This document shows, in pieces, positions 1 through 8,683 of a stretch of 32,275 nt of DNA (the first letter of the stretch is position 1; the number at the start of each line of letters is the position of its first letter). The translations under genes and the position numbers were made by a program. This DNA is from Streptomyces poriferorum (GTDB taxonomy: Bacteria; Actinomycetota; Actinomycetes; Streptomycetales; Streptomycetaceae), in assembly GCF_019399235.1 (NCBI RefSeq), contig NZ_JAELVH010000037.1, positions 1 to 32,275 of the forward strand, read 5' to 3'. The notes below the pieces were generated by a model that saw only the letters and a program-made list of their open reading frames with translations, did not search any database and was not told the origin of the DNA.

Positions 1-174
1 GACCCGGGAGGGACCGGCGGCGGGGGCGGGCGGACCACCAGGGGTCGCACCACCCGCCCCGGCCGTGCGCCGTGGCTGCGGCCCACCGCACACCGCTACC
101 GTCGAGGGTGACGGAGCGGCGCACACAGCGGTGCGTCCCCTCGGATTCGTACGTCCCCTGTAAAGGTGGAATAC

Positions 175-2778
175 GTGAAGGCCATTCGTCGATTCACCGT
201 GCGTCCCGTCCTCCCCGATCCCCTACAACCGCTCAGCGACCTCGCGCGCAACCTGCGCTGGTCCTGGCACACCGAGACCCGAGAGCTCTTCCAGGCAGTC
301 GACCCGGTGGCCGGCCGGACGGCGGAGTGCGACCCCGTGCGCCTGCTCGGCGCCGTGTCCGCCGGGCGCCTGGCCGAGCTGTCCCGGGACGAGCAGTTCC
401 TGCACCGGCTCAGCGAGGTGTCCGCCGACCTCCGGGAGTACCTGGAGGGCCCCCGGTGGTACCAGGAGCAACGTGCCCAGGGCGACGGGCTCCCCGCCGC
501 CATCGCCTACTTCTCGCCCGAGTTCGGAGTGACGGCGGCCCTGCCGCAGTACTCCGGCGGACTCGGCATCCTCGCCGGAGACCACCTGAAGGCCGCCAGC
601 GACCTGGGCGTCCCCCTCGTCGGCGTCGGCCTGCTCTACCGCCACGGCTACTTCCGCCAGAGCCTGTCGCGCGACGGCTGGCAGCAGGAGCGCTATCCCG
701 TCCTCGACCCGAACGAACTACCGCTCACGCTCGTGCGCGAAACCGACGGGACGCCCAGCCAGGTCGTCCTGTCCCTCCCCGGCGGCCGCTCCCTGCACGC
801 CCAGATCTGGCAGGCCCAGGTGGGCCGGGTACCGCTGCTCATGCTCGACTCCGACGTCGAGGACAACGCCCCGCTCGAACGCGAGGTCACCGACCGGCTC
901 TACGGCGGCGGCAGCGAACACCGGCTGCTCCAGGAGATACTGCTGGGCATCGGCGGAGTACGCGCGGTGCGGACCTACTGCCGGCTCACCGGCCACCCCG
1001 ACCCCGAGGTCTTCCACACCAACGAGGGGCACGCCGGCTTCCTCGGCCTCGAACGCATCCGCGAGCTCTCCGGAACCGGCCTCGACTTCGACTCCGCGGT
1101 GGAGTCCGTCCGCGCCGGCACCGTCTTCACCACCCACACCCCGGTCCCGGCCGGCATCGACCGCTTCGACCGCGGCCTGGTCGCCCGCCACTTCGGCGAC
1201 GACGGCGAACTGCCCGGCGTCGCGGCCGACCGCATCCTGCACCTGGGCACGGAGACGTACGAGGGCGGCGACCCCGGCGTCTTCAACATGGCGGTCATGG
1301 GGCTCCGGCTCGCCCAGCGCGCCAACGGGGTCTCCACCCTCCACGGCGCCGTCAGCCGGGAGATGTTCGCCGGACTCTGGCCGGGCTTCGACCCGCCGGA
1401 GGTGCCCATCACCTCCGTCACCAACGGGGTCCACGCGCCCACCTGGGTCGCGCCCGAGGTCTACCGGCTGCGCACCGAGTCCGGGGGCACCCCCGGCCGG
1501 TGGGACTCCGTCGCCGAGATCCCCGACCGGCAGCTCTGGGACCTGCGCCGCACCCTGCGCGAACAACTGGTCACCGAGGTGCGGGAGAGGCTGCGCGCCT
1601 CCTGGCTGACCCGCGGCGCACAGGCTGCCGAACTCGGGTGGATCGACGGGGTGCTGGACCCGGGCGTGCTGACCATCGGCTTCGCCCGCCGGGTGCCCTC
1701 GTACAAGCGGCTGACGCTGATGCTGCGCGACCGGGACCGGCTGCGGGCGCTGCTCCTGCACCCCGAGCGCCCGGTCCAGATCGTCGTGGCGGGCAAGGCG
1801 CACCCGGCCGACGACAGCGGGAAGCGCCTGGTCCAGGAGCTGGTCCGGTTCGCCGACGACCCCAGGGTGCGCCACCGCATCGTCTTCCTGCCCGACTACG
1901 GGATGGCGATGGCCCAGAAGCTCTACCCGGGCTGCGACGTCTGGCTGAACAACCCGCTGCGCCCGCTGGAGGCCTGCGGTACGAGCGGGATGAAGGCGGC
2001 GCTCAACGGCTGCCTCAACCTGTCCGTCCTCGACGGCTGGTGGGACGAGTGGTTCGAGCCGGACTTCGGCTGGGCGATCCCCACGGCCGACGGTTCCGCG
2101 CTGGACGAGGACCGGCGCGACGACCTGGAGGCGGGTGCGCTCTACGAGCTGATCGAGGACCGGGTCGCACCGCGCTTCTACGACCAGGGCGAGGAGGGGC
2201 TCCCCGGGCGCTGGATCGAGATGGTCCGCAGCACCCTGGGCACGCTGGGCCCCAAGGTGCTGGCCGACCGGATGGTCCGTGAGTACGTGGAGCGGCTGTA
2301 CGCCCCCGCGGCGCAGGCCCGGCGCACGCTGGATCCCGCCGCGGCACGGGAGCTCGCCGGCTGGAAGGCCAGAGTGCGGGCGGCCTGGCCGCGGGTGGCC
2401 GTCGACCATGTCGAGGCGGTGACGCCCACCGCGGCCGGCGGCTCGGCCGAACTGGGTGCCACGCTGGCGCTGCGGGTCCGGATCAGCCTCGGGACGCTGG
2501 AGCCGGACGACGTGGAGGTGCAGGCGGTGGCCGGCCGCGTCGACTCCGCCGACGCGATCTCGGACGCCCAGGTCTTCCCGCTGAAACCGGCGGGCGGCCA
2601 GGACCTGGAGGGCCGCTGGCTGTACGACGGTCCGCTCGCCCTCGACCGCACGGGCCCGTACGGCTACACGGTACGGGTGCTGCCGGCCCACCGGCTGCTG
2701 GCCACCGGCGCCGAACTCGGCCTGGTCGCCCAGCCGACGGAGGCGACGGGCGAGGGCGCGGGCGTGCTGATGCGCTGA
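175..2778 (+). CDS. glgP: Alpha-glucan (glycogen/maltodextrin) phosphorylase, GT35
   Basis: Releases glucose-1-phosphate from alpha-1,4-glucans by phosphorolysis, in the cytoplasm. The 867-residue protein starts with a DUF3417-type segment (DLARNLRWSWHTETRELF) typical of the actinobacterial GlgP group. The C-terminal half carries RVPSYKRL and EACGTSGMKAALNG, whose lysine (about K607) matches the pyridoxal-phosphate lysine of phosphorylases. I chose the GTG at 175 because homologues begin (M)KAIRRF and the G-rich GGTGGA at 165-170 lies just upstream; an in-frame GTG at 166 would add three residues but overlaps that site. A strong terminator follows. In Streptomyces glgP usually lies beside the glgE maltosyltransferase genes, which would be left of the window (established knowledge, not visible). 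The family is certain; the physiological substrate (glycogen or alpha-1,4-glucan made by GlgE) is inferred. Confidence 0.95.
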   Translation: MKAIRRFTVRPVLPDPLQPLSDLARNLRWSWHTETRELFQAVDPVAGRTAECDPVRLLGAVSAGRLAELSRDEQFLHRLSEVSADLREYLEGPRWYQEQRAQGDGLPAAIAYFSPEFGVTAALPQYSGGLGILAGDHLKAASDLGVPLVGVGLLYRHGYFRQSLSRDGWQQERYPVLDPNELPLTLVRETDGTPSQVVLSLPGGRSLHAQIWQAQVGRVPLLMLDSDVEDNAPLEREVTDRLYGGGSEHRLLQEILLGIGGVRAVRTYCRLTGHPDPEVFHTNEGHAGFLGLERIRELSGTGLDFDSAVESVRAGTVFTTHTPVPAGIDRFDRGLVARHFGDDGELPGVAADRILHLGTETYEGGDPGVFNMAVMGLRLAQRANGVSTLHGAVSREMFAGLWPGFDPPEVPITSVTNGVHAPTWVAPEVYRLRTESGGTPGRWDSVAEIPDRQLWDLRRTLREQLVTEVRERLRASWLTRGAQAAELGWIDGVLDPGVLTIGFARRVPSYKRLTLMLRDRDRLRALLLHPERPVQIVVAGKAHPADDSGKRLVQELVRFADDPRVRHRIVFLPDYGMAMAQKLYPGCDVWLNNPLRPLEACGTSGMKAALNGCLNLSVLDGWWDEWFEPDFGWAIPTADGSALDEDRRDDLEAGALYELIEDRVAPRFYDQGEEGLPGRWIEMVRSTLGTLGPKVLADRMVREYVERLYAPAAQARRTLDPAAARELAGWKARVRAAWPRVAVDHVEAVTPTAAGGSAELGATLALRVRISLGTLEPDDVEVQAVAGRVDSADAISDAQVFPLKPAGGQDLEGRWLYDGPLALDRTGPYGYTVRVLPAHRLLATGAELGLVAQPTEATGEGAGVLMR

Positions 2779-2793
2779 CGTCGCGCGTTGCCG

Positions 2794-2836
2794 AGGGCCC
2801 GGCTCCCCTGGGCGGTTTCCAGGGGAGCCGGGCCCT
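2794..2836 (+). terminator. Strong hairpin terminator after glgP
   Basis: A perfect 18-bp inverted repeat (left arm 2794-2811, right arm 2819-2836) with a 7-nt loop GCGGTTT lies 15 nt after the glgP stop. There is no long T tract, as is usual for actinobacterial terminators. It separates glgP from the promoter of the next gene. Confidence 0.9.
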
Positions 2837-2879
2837 TCTGCCGCGGGGTGCCGGTCCTTCGCCTTCTGAACACAAGACC

Positions 2880-2908
2880 TTGACGTGTTCATGGGATGCC
2901 TTTAGGTT
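2880..2908 (+). promoter_or_regulatory. Vegetative-type promoter of the alginate-lyase-family gene
   Basis: TTGACG (-35, 2880-2885) and TAGGTT (-10, 2903-2908) are separated by exactly 17 nt, matching the HrdB/sigma-70-type consensus. The expected start of transcription is near 2914, giving a leader of about 100 nt. A GTGTTCATGG half-site at 2885-2894 overlaps the -35 box and spacer, suggesting repression by the factor that also binds the palindrome at 2941. Confidence 0.65.
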
Positions 2909-2940
2909 CCTCACTCATTGCAGCGTTCACAACTCGACTC

Positions 2941-2962
2941 GGTGTTCATGGATATGAACACC
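2941..2962 (+). promoter_or_regulatory. Perfect palindromic operator with an upstream half-site
   Basis: GGTGTTCAT-GGAT-ATGAACACC is a perfect 9-bp inverted repeat with a 4-bp spacer. It lies about 30 bp downstream of the predicted transcription start of the alginate-lyase-family gene. The same half-site (GTGTTCATGG) recurs at 2885-2894 inside the promoter. Spacing and symmetry fit a dimeric repressor of the GntR, LacI or IclR type; I cannot name the regulator. Substrate-dependent derepression of the secreted lyase is the simplest reading. Confidence 0.7.
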
Positions 2963-3014
2963 CGCAGTTCCGGGTCGAGTTGCCGACCTCCTCCGTACCG
3001 GAAGGCACCCCCAC

Positions 3015-4238
3015 ATGCGCACCGGAACCATCGGGCGCGGCCTCGGCCTCGCCACCGCCCTCGCGGCCCTGCTCACCGGCGTCTTCATGGCGCCGGCCTC
3101 GGCCGGCCGGGCCGCCCCGGACCAGGCACCCGCAGCGGCGCGGGCCGCCGCCCCCGCGGCCTTCACCCACCCCGGCGTGCTCGTCAGCCGCCCCCAGCTC
3201 GACTTCGTCCGCGCCAAGGTGCAGGCCGGGGCGCAGCCCTGGAAGAGCGCGTACGACCAGATGATGGGGAGCAAGTACGCCTCGCTCGGCCGGACGGCGA
3301 AACCCCGCGCCGTCGTGGAGTGCGGCTCGTACTCCAACCCCAACTACGGCTGCACCGACGAGCGCGAGGACGCGATAGCCGCGTACACCCTCTCGCTGGC
3401 CTGGTACATCACCCAGGACAGCCGCTACGCCGCGAAGGCCGTCGAGATCATGGACGCCTGGTCGGCCGTGATCAAGGACCACACCAACAGCAACGCCCCC
3501 CTCCAGACCGGCTGGGCAGGCTCCTCCTGGCCGCGTGCCGCCGAGATCATCAAGTACACCTACAGCGGCTGGCCGAACGCGGGCCGCTTCGCCACCATGC
3601 TGCGCACCGTCTACCTCCCGAAGGTCATCAACGGCTCGAACAGCAACGGCAACTGGGAACTGAGCATGACCGAGGCCGCGATCGGCATCTCCGTCTTCCT
3701 GGACGACCGGACCTCGTACGACAAGGCCGTGAGCAAGTTCCGCGGACGTGTTCCCGCGTACATCTACGTGACCGCGGACGGTTCGCTGCCGAAGGCCGCG
3801 CCCGGCAGCGGTCTGGACACCCGTGACGAGATCATCGGCTACTGGCAGGGCCAGTCGACCTTCGTGGACGGCCTCTCGCAGGAGACCTGCCGCGACCTGA
3901 CCCACACCGGATACGGCCTGTCCGCGATCTCGCACATCGCGGAGACCGGCCGGATCCAGGGGCAGGACCTCTACCCGGAGATCGCCGACCGGCTGCGCCA
4001 CGCCCTCGGCCTGCACGCCAAGTACCAGCTGGGGGCGGCCGTTCCGTCGTCGCTCTGCGGAGGGTCGCTCAAGGACAGCCTCGGTCCGGTCACCGAGGTC
4101 GGCTTCAACGCGCTGCACAACCGGATGGGCATCGCGATGACCAACACCCAGACCCTCACCGAGCAGCAGCGGCCCGCCGGGTCCAACAACCTGTTCGTCG
4201 CCTGGGAGACCCTGACCCACGCGAACAACCCGAACTGA
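3015..4238 (+). CDS. Secreted alginate-lyase-family protein (PL5-like alpha/alpha barrel)
   Basis: A 407-residue exported protein. The N-terminus is a signal peptide (MRTGTIGRGLGLATALAAL, then an Ala/Gly-rich stretch, cleavage probably near residue 30). The mature part matches the alginate lyase superfamily: HPGVLVSRPQLDFVR near the start, then LQTGWAGSSWPRAAEII, NGNWELSMTEAAIGISVFLDD-type sequence (about residues 212-232) and a QETCRDLTHTGYGL segment. Several of these Asn, Trp, His and Tyr residues line the catalytic cleft in PL5-type enzymes. RBS GGAAGG (3000-3005) lies 9 nt from the ATG. The gene is monocistronic, with its own promoter and a palindromic operator, and shares a bidirectional terminator with the convergent protease gene. 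It probably degrades a uronate-containing or related acidic polysaccharide. The exact substrate is unknown, and many Streptomyces proteins with this domain are uncharacterised. Confidence 0.85.
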   Translation: MRTGTIGRGLGLATALAALLTGVFMAPASAGRAAPDQAPAAARAAAPAAFTHPGVLVSRPQLDFVRAKVQAGAQPWKSAYDQMMGSKYASLGRTAKPRAVVECGSYSNPNYGCTDEREDAIAAYTLSLAWYITQDSRYAAKAVEIMDAWSAVIKDHTNSNAPLQTGWAGSSWPRAAEIIKYTYSGWPNAGRFATMLRTVYLPKVINGSNSNGNWELSMTEAAIGISVFLDDRTSYDKAVSKFRGRVPAYIYVTADGSLPKAAPGSGLDTRDEIIGYWQGQSTFVDGLSQETCRDLTHTGYGLSAISHIAETGRIQGQDLYPEIADRLRHALGLHAKYQLGAAVPSSLCGGSLKDSLGPVTEVGFNALHNRMGIAMTNTQTLTEQQRPAGSNNLFVAWETLTHANNPN

Positions 4239-4242
4239 GTAC

Positions 4243-4282
4243 GCAGCCGCCCGGGAGGAGTGATCTCCTCCCGGGCGGCTGC
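4243..4282. terminator. Bidirectional terminator between convergent genes
   Basis: A perfect 18-bp inverted repeat (4243-4260 and 4265-4282) with the 4-nt loop TGAT lies 4 nt after the stop of the alginate-lyase-family gene. It is 33 nt beyond the stop of the convergent M4 protease gene, so it can serve both. Confidence 0.9.
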
Positions 4283-4315
4283 CGTATCAGTCGCGCGTCA
4301 CGCGGTCGCGATGGT

Positions 4316-6340
4316 TCAGAAGGTCAGCTTGAAGCTGTTGATCTTGCCGGTGTCGCCCGAGTAGACGTCCTGGACCTTGAGCTTCCAGGTGCCGTTCGCC
4401 ACCTCCGAGGAGGCGTTGACGGTGTACGTCGTCTTGACGTTGTCCACCGAGTCGCTCGACGAGGAGTTCTTCAGGCGGTAGGCGGTGCCGTCCGGGGCGA
4501 CGAGGTCGATGACCAGGTCACCGCGGTAGGTGTGGGTGATGTCCACGCCGACCTTGAGGGTGCTGGGGGCGTTGCCGGTGCGGCCGGTGACGGCGACCGA
4601 GCTGGTGACGGCCGAACCGGCGTCCGGGATGGAGACGGCCGTGGCGTTCTCGAAGACCGTGCCGCCGGGGTCGGTGCCGCCGGGACGGGTACCGACGTTG
4701 ATGCCGGCCCAGGCGTTGGCGACGGCGGTGTACTCGGCGCTGGTCGTGCCGTACAGCTCACCGGCCGCGGCGAGCGTGCCCGTGCGGGCGGCCGCGTAGT
4801 TGGTCGTGGAGGTGAACTTGGTGGTGAGCGCCTTGAACCAGATCAGCGCGGCCTTGTCGCGGCCGATGCCGGTCACCGGCAGGCCGTCGGAGGTCGGGGA
4901 GTCGTAGGAGACGCCGTTGATGGTCTTGGCGCCGCTTCCCTCCGAGAGGAGGTAGAAGAAGTGGTTGGCCGGGCCCGACGAGTAGTGCACGTCGACGTTC
5001 CCGATGCCCGAGTACCAGGCGTCCTTGGAGGCGCCGTCCTTGCTCGGCTTGTCCTGGTAGCGCAGCGGGGTGCCGTCGCCGTTGATGTCGATCTTCTCAC
5101 CGATGAGGTAGTCGCCCTTGTCGGTGGTGTTGTTCGCGTAGAACTCCACGGCGGTGGCGAAGATGTCGCTGGTCGCCTCGTTGAGGCCACCGGACTCACC
5201 GCTGTAGTTCAGGTCCGCGGTGTTGGAGGTGACGCCGTGCGTCATCTCGTGCGCGGCCACGTCCAGCGCGGTCAGCGGGGAGGCGTTGCCGCTGCCGTCG
5301 CCGTACGTCATGCAGAAGCAGCTGTCGTCCCAGAAGGCGTTGACGTAGTTGTTGCCGTAGTGGACGCGGGAGTACGCGCCGACGCCGTCGCCCTTGATGC
5401 CGTTGCGGCCGTGGACGTTCTTGTAGTAGTCCCACGTCTCGGCGGCGCCGTAGTGGGCGTCCGCCGCCGCGGTCTCCGCGTTCGAGGCGAGGCCGTTGCC
5501 CCACACGTCGTCGGAGCCGGAGAAGAGGGTGCCCGTGCCGGACGTACCGTGGTTCAGGTTGTACGTCTTGTGGTTGCCGCGCGTGGTGTCGGTCAGCGTG
5601 TACGACGGGGCGGTGCCCAGCGTGACCTGCCCGCTGTACTCCGTGTTGCCGACGCCGTTCTCGATGGCCTGCCACTCGTAGAGCTTCGCTCCGGAGGTGG
5701 CATCGGTGATGACGTGGAGGGCGTTCGGGGTGCCGTCCTCCTGGAGTCCGCCGACCACGGTCTCGTAGGCGAGCTGCGGCGTGCCCGACGCCATCCAGAC
5801 GACCTTGCGGGGCGCCTTGTCGGCCGCGGTCTTCGACGAACCGTCCGCCTTGGCCAGGCCGACGGCCTGCTTCTCGGCGGTCGCCGGGGCCACGTCAGCG
5901 GTCAGGTCGACGGCCTTGAGCTGCGCCGAGGTGGTCCTGGACGCCTTGGTGACGCTCTTCGTCGCGCCGGCCTTCGACTCCTGGACGACCAGGTCGCCGC
6001 CGAGGACGGGGAGTCCGCCGAAGGTGCGCTCGTAACGGGTGTGCGTGGTGCCGTCGTTGTCCTGGATGACGTCCTTGACGACGAGCTTCTCCTGCGAGCC
6101 GAGCCCGAGCTTCTTGGCCGCGGCCGAGGTGCCGGCGCTCGCTTCGCGGATCAGTTCGGCCCGCTGCGAGGGCGAGAGCTGCTTGGCCAGTGCGCCGGGA
6201 TTGGGCTGTGAGGCCGAGGCCTGTGCGCTGCCGCCCGGTGTGGCGGTGGCGGTGCCGGTCTGGACTCCTACGGCGAGGAGGGCTGCTGCGGCTATCAGAG
6301 CGCCGGTCGCGGTGGTACGACGGCTGAGCGTGGATCTCAC
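4316..6340 (-). CDS. Secreted M4 (thermolysin-type) metalloprotease with P-domain
   Basis: A 674-residue secreted zinc endopeptidase precursor. In order: a signal peptide (about residues 1-34); an FTP/PepSY-type propeptide (to about 215) that acts as inhibitor and chaperone; the M4 catalytic domain with zinc ligands H364 and H368 in HEMTH and E388 in GGLNEATSD, and catalytic H452 in VDVHYSSGP; a short Thr/Pro/Gly linker; and a C-terminal proprotein-convertase P-domain (about 555-674; HTYRGDLVIDLVAPDG, NGTWKLKVQD). The start is GTG at 6340, supported by AAGGAG about 6 nt upstream. It most likely acts as an extracellular digestive protease in a saprophyte, and self-processing of the propeptide is expected from the family. 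It is convergent with the alginate-lyase-family gene. Confidence 0.95.
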   Translation of the reverse strand: MRSTLSRRTTATGALIAAAALLAVGVQTGTATATPGGSAQASASQPNPGALAKQLSPSQRAELIREASAGTSAAAKKLGLGSQEKLVVKDVIQDNDGTTHTRYERTFGGLPVLGGDLVVQESKAGATKSVTKASRTTSAQLKAVDLTADVAPATAEKQAVGLAKADGSSKTAADKAPRKVVWMASGTPQLAYETVVGGLQEDGTPNALHVITDATSGAKLYEWQAIENGVGNTEYSGQVTLGTAPSYTLTDTTRGNHKTYNLNHGTSGTGTLFSGSDDVWGNGLASNAETAAADAHYGAAETWDYYKNVHGRNGIKGDGVGAYSRVHYGNNYVNAFWDDSCFCMTYGDGSGNASPLTALDVAAHEMTHGVTSNTADLNYSGESGGLNEATSDIFATAVEFYANNTTDKGDYLIGEKIDINGDGTPLRYQDKPSKDGASKDAWYSGIGNVDVHYSSGPANHFFYLLSEGSGAKTINGVSYDSPTSDGLPVTGIGRDKAALIWFKALTTKFTSTTNYAAARTGTLAAAGELYGTTSAEYTAVANAWAGINVGTRPGGTDPGGTVFENATAVSIPDAGSAVTSSVAVTGRTGNAPSTLKVGVDITHTYRGDLVIDLVAPDGTAYRLKNSSSSDSVDNVKTTYTVNASSEVANGTWKLKVQDVYSGDTGKINSFKLTF

Positions 6341-6676
6341 GCGGACTCCTTCTGCGAGGGGGGTACCGGCGGCTGGGTGAGCCGTCCGGGCAGAGCAAGC
6401 AGTGCGCAGAACGGGGTGAACAGTGTCAGCAGATGGCGTTGCCTGTCAGGACCGCGTCAACAAGTTGGCCGGAATTCGTCCGTTGCCGGAATGGTCATGT
6501 TCGTTAAGCGGACGTTTCGCCGATCATCGCCGCGAGGTCATCCGGGGCCCCGGAAGCCCAAATGTGAAGAGGGCGTTGAGGTAGAGGCCGAAGGTGACGT
6601 GTTCGAAAAGTTTGTGAAGAACAGGGAAGTGACCACCTGGCGAGACGGCCGGCAACTGTGGCTCGTTCCGCGCCCT

Positions 6677-6733
6677 CCGGCTCGCTTCCGGGCCCCCGCA
6701 CCCGCCGGCTCGCTTCGTGGCTGCCCGCACCCG
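6677..6733 (+). repeat. Two-copy tandem repeat, about 28 bp per unit
   Basis: CCGGCTCGCTTC occurs at 6677-6688 and again at 6705-6716, each followed by a similar GC-rich tail ending CCCGCACCCG. The two units are adjacent, with a 28-bp period. They lie in the spacer downstream of the ABC exporter operon; no function is evident. Confidence 0.6.
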
Positions 6734-6753
6734 CCGGAACGGCCGGCCCCACC

Positions 6754-6778
6754 GGCCGGGCGCTCCGGCCGCCCGGCC
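6754..6778 (-). terminator. Probable terminator of the heterodimeric ABC exporter operon
   Basis: A 9-bp inverted repeat, GGCCGGGCG / CGCCCGGCC, with a 7-nt loop lies 18 nt downstream (minus-strand sense) of the stop codon at 6797. It is shorter than the other terminators here and has no T tract. Confidence 0.6.
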
Positions 6779-6796
6779 CGGTCCAGGTGAGGCGCC

Positions 6797-8683
6797 CTAC
6801 GCCAGGCTCTCCCGCCATGCCCGGTGCAGACCGGCGAACCGGCCGGTGCCGCCGATCAGTCCGGCCGGGGCGCCGTCCTCCACGATGCGGCCGTGCTCCA
6901 TCACCAGGACCCGGTCCGCGATCTCCACGGTCGACAGCCGGTGGGCGATGACCACCGCGGTGCGGCCGTGCAGCACGGTGTCCATCGCCCGCTGCACCGC
7001 CCGCTCGCCAGGGATGTCCAGGGAGCTCGTCGCCTCGTCGAGGATCAGGACCGCCGGATTGGCGAGCAGGGCACGGGCGAACGCGACCAACTGGCGCTGA
7101 CCTGCCGAGATCCGGCCGCCCCGCTTGCGTACGTCCGTGTCGTACCCGTCGGGCAGACCGGCGATGAAGTCATGGGCGCCGATCGCCTTGGCGGCCTGCT
7201 CGATCTCCGCGCGGGTCGCGTCCGGGCTGCCGATCGCGATGTTCTCCGCGACCGTGCCGGAGAACAGGAAGGCCTCCTGCGTCACCATCACCACCCCGCG
7301 CCGCAGCTCGGGGGTGGCGAGGTCCCGCAGATCGGTGCCGTCCAGCAGCACCCGTCCCTCGGTCGGGTCGTAGAAGCGGGCCAGTAGCTTGGCCAGCGTC
7401 GACTTGCCCGCCCCCGTCGAACCGACCACGGCGACCGTCTGGCCGGCCGGAACGGTCAGATCGAAGCGCGGCAGCACCTCACCACCCGTGCGATAGGAGA
7501 AGCTCACCCCGTCGAAGACCACCTCGCGGCCCGGGTGTTCGTCCACCGACGCAGGCAGCTCCCGGGGCTCCAGGGCCTCGGGGACGGTGGGCGTCTGGGC
7601 CAGCAGCCCCGCGATCTTCTCCAGCGAAGCCGCCGCCGACTGGTAGGAGTTGAGGAACATGCTGAGCCGGTCGATCGGGTCGTAGAGCCGCCGCAGATAC
7701 AGGACCATCGCGGCCAGCACACCGAGGGCGAGGCTTCCGGAGGCGACGCGGTAGGCACCCCACAGTACGATTCCGGCCACGGCGGTGTTGGCCACCAGCC
7801 GGGACCCGACGACATAGCGCGCGTTCTCCAGCATCGCGTCGCCGTTCGTGCGCCGGTGCTCGTGGTTCAGCTTCCGGAAGACCTCGTCGTTGACCGGCTC
7901 CCGGCGGAACGCCTGGACGGGCCGGATCCCGTTCATCGTCTCCGCGAACTTCACGATCACCGCCGCGATCGCCGTCGACCGCGACGCGAAGATCACCGCG
8001 GCCCGGCGCTGATAGAGCCGCACCAGCAGGTACAGCGGCACGAAGGACAGGACGGCGACGGCACCCGTGCCGAAGTCGAGCCAGAGCAGCATCAGGGAGA
8101 TGGAGACGAAGGAGAGGACGACACCGATCAGCTCCTGAAGGCCCTCGCTGAGCAGTTCCCGCAGCGACTCCACATCGGTGGTGGAACGGGAGATCAGCCG
8201 CCCCGAGGTGTACCGCTCGTGGAAGTCCACGCTCAGCGCCTGCGCATGGCGGAAGATCCGGCCCCGCAGATCGAGCAGCACGTCCTGGTTGACCCGGGCG
8301 GAGGCCTTGATGAAGGCGTACTGCATGGCGCCCGCACCGGCAGAGCAGAGCGCGTAGCCGAGGGCCACCGCGATCAGCGGCCCGTAGTCCTCGTCCCGGA
8401 ACGCGGGCACCCCGCTGTCGATGGCGTACGCCACCAGCAACGGCCCCGCCTGCACCGCGGCCTGCTGGATCAGCAGGAACAGCGCGGCGACCACGACCCG
8501 GCCCCGCAGCGGCCGCAGCAGCGACACGAGCAGCGCGCGGGTGGCGCCGCGCGGGGTGGGCAGGTCGTCGCGGTCGAAGGGGTCCCCGGCGCGCTCGGCG
8601 GGTACGACGGCCACCGCTTCCGGGGACCCGCTCTCCTCGCTGTCGCCCGGCTCCGTGGGACGGCCGGTCGTGGTGCTCGTCAT
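6797..8683 (-). CDS. ABC exporter half-transporter with the consensus ATP-hydrolysing Walker site
   Basis: A 628-residue fusion of a six-helix exporter membrane domain (about residues 50-340) and a nucleotide-binding domain. Walker A GSTGAGKST lies near residue 424, Q-loop VTQEAFLF is normal, and Walker B LILDEATSSLD (near 549) keeps the catalytic Glu. The signature is ISAGQ rather than LSGGQ. The partner encoded just upstream has the complementary defects, so the two should form a heterodimer with one active and one degenerate ATP site, as in TM287/288 or BmrCD (established for that class). The ATG overlaps the partner's stop by 4 bp (ATGA), indicating translational coupling and 1:1 synthesis. 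Such exporters move drugs or lipids; the substrate is unknown. Confidence 0.93.
   Translation of the reverse strand: MTSTTTGRPTEPGDSEESGSPEAVAVVPAERAGDPFDRDDLPTPRGATRALLVSLLRPLRGRVVVAALFLLIQQAAVQAGPLLVAYAIDSGVPAFRDEDYGPLIAVALGYALCSAGAGAMQYAFIKASARVNQDVLLDLRGRIFRHAQALSVDFHERYTSGRLISRSTTDVESLRELLSEGLQELIGVVLSFVSISLMLLWLDFGTGAVAVLSFVPLYLLVRLYQRRAAVIFASRSTAIAAVIVKFAETMNGIRPVQAFRREPVNDEVFRKLNHEHRRTNGDAMLENARYVVGSRLVANTAVAGIVLWGAYRVASGSLALGVLAAMVLYLRRLYDPIDRLSMFLNSYQSAAASLEKIAGLLAQTPTVPEALEPRELPASVDEHPGREVVFDGVSFSYRTGGEVLPRFDLTVPAGQTVAVVGSTGAGKSTLAKLLARFYDPTEGRVLLDGTDLRDLATPELRRGVVMVTQEAFLFSGTVAENIAIGSPDATRAEIEQAAKAIGAHDFIAGLPDGYDTDVRKRGGRISAGQRQLVAFARALLANPAVLILDEATSSLDIPGERAVQRAMDTVLHGRTAVVIAHRLSTVEIADRVLVMEHGRIVEDGAPAGLIGGTGRFAGLHRAWRESLA

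Larger units (their letters stand above)
6341..6796. other. Intergenic region upstream of the M4 protease
   Basis: 456 bp without a credible gene. The half nearest the protease should hold its promoter. A TTGACG hexamer on the minus strand (plus 6455-6460) could be a -35 box, but I see no good -10 at 17-18 nt. The central part (about 6480-6630) is less GC-rich than its surroundings. The other end holds a two-copy repeat and the terminator of the ABC exporter operon. ORFs across it lack coding signature. Confidence 0.5.

Noticed and set aside
72..2282. A 736-codon ORF on the plus strand and a 724-codon ORF on the minus strand across glgP
   Set aside because: Arg/Pro-rich, low-complexity translations in the wrong frames of a clear glgP; both are shadows of high-GC coding DNA.
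4532..6211. A 559-codon plus-strand ORF opposite the M4 protease
   Set aside because: Composed of Gly/Val/Arg/Ala repeats without domain features; the protease frame has a full set of catalytic motifs.
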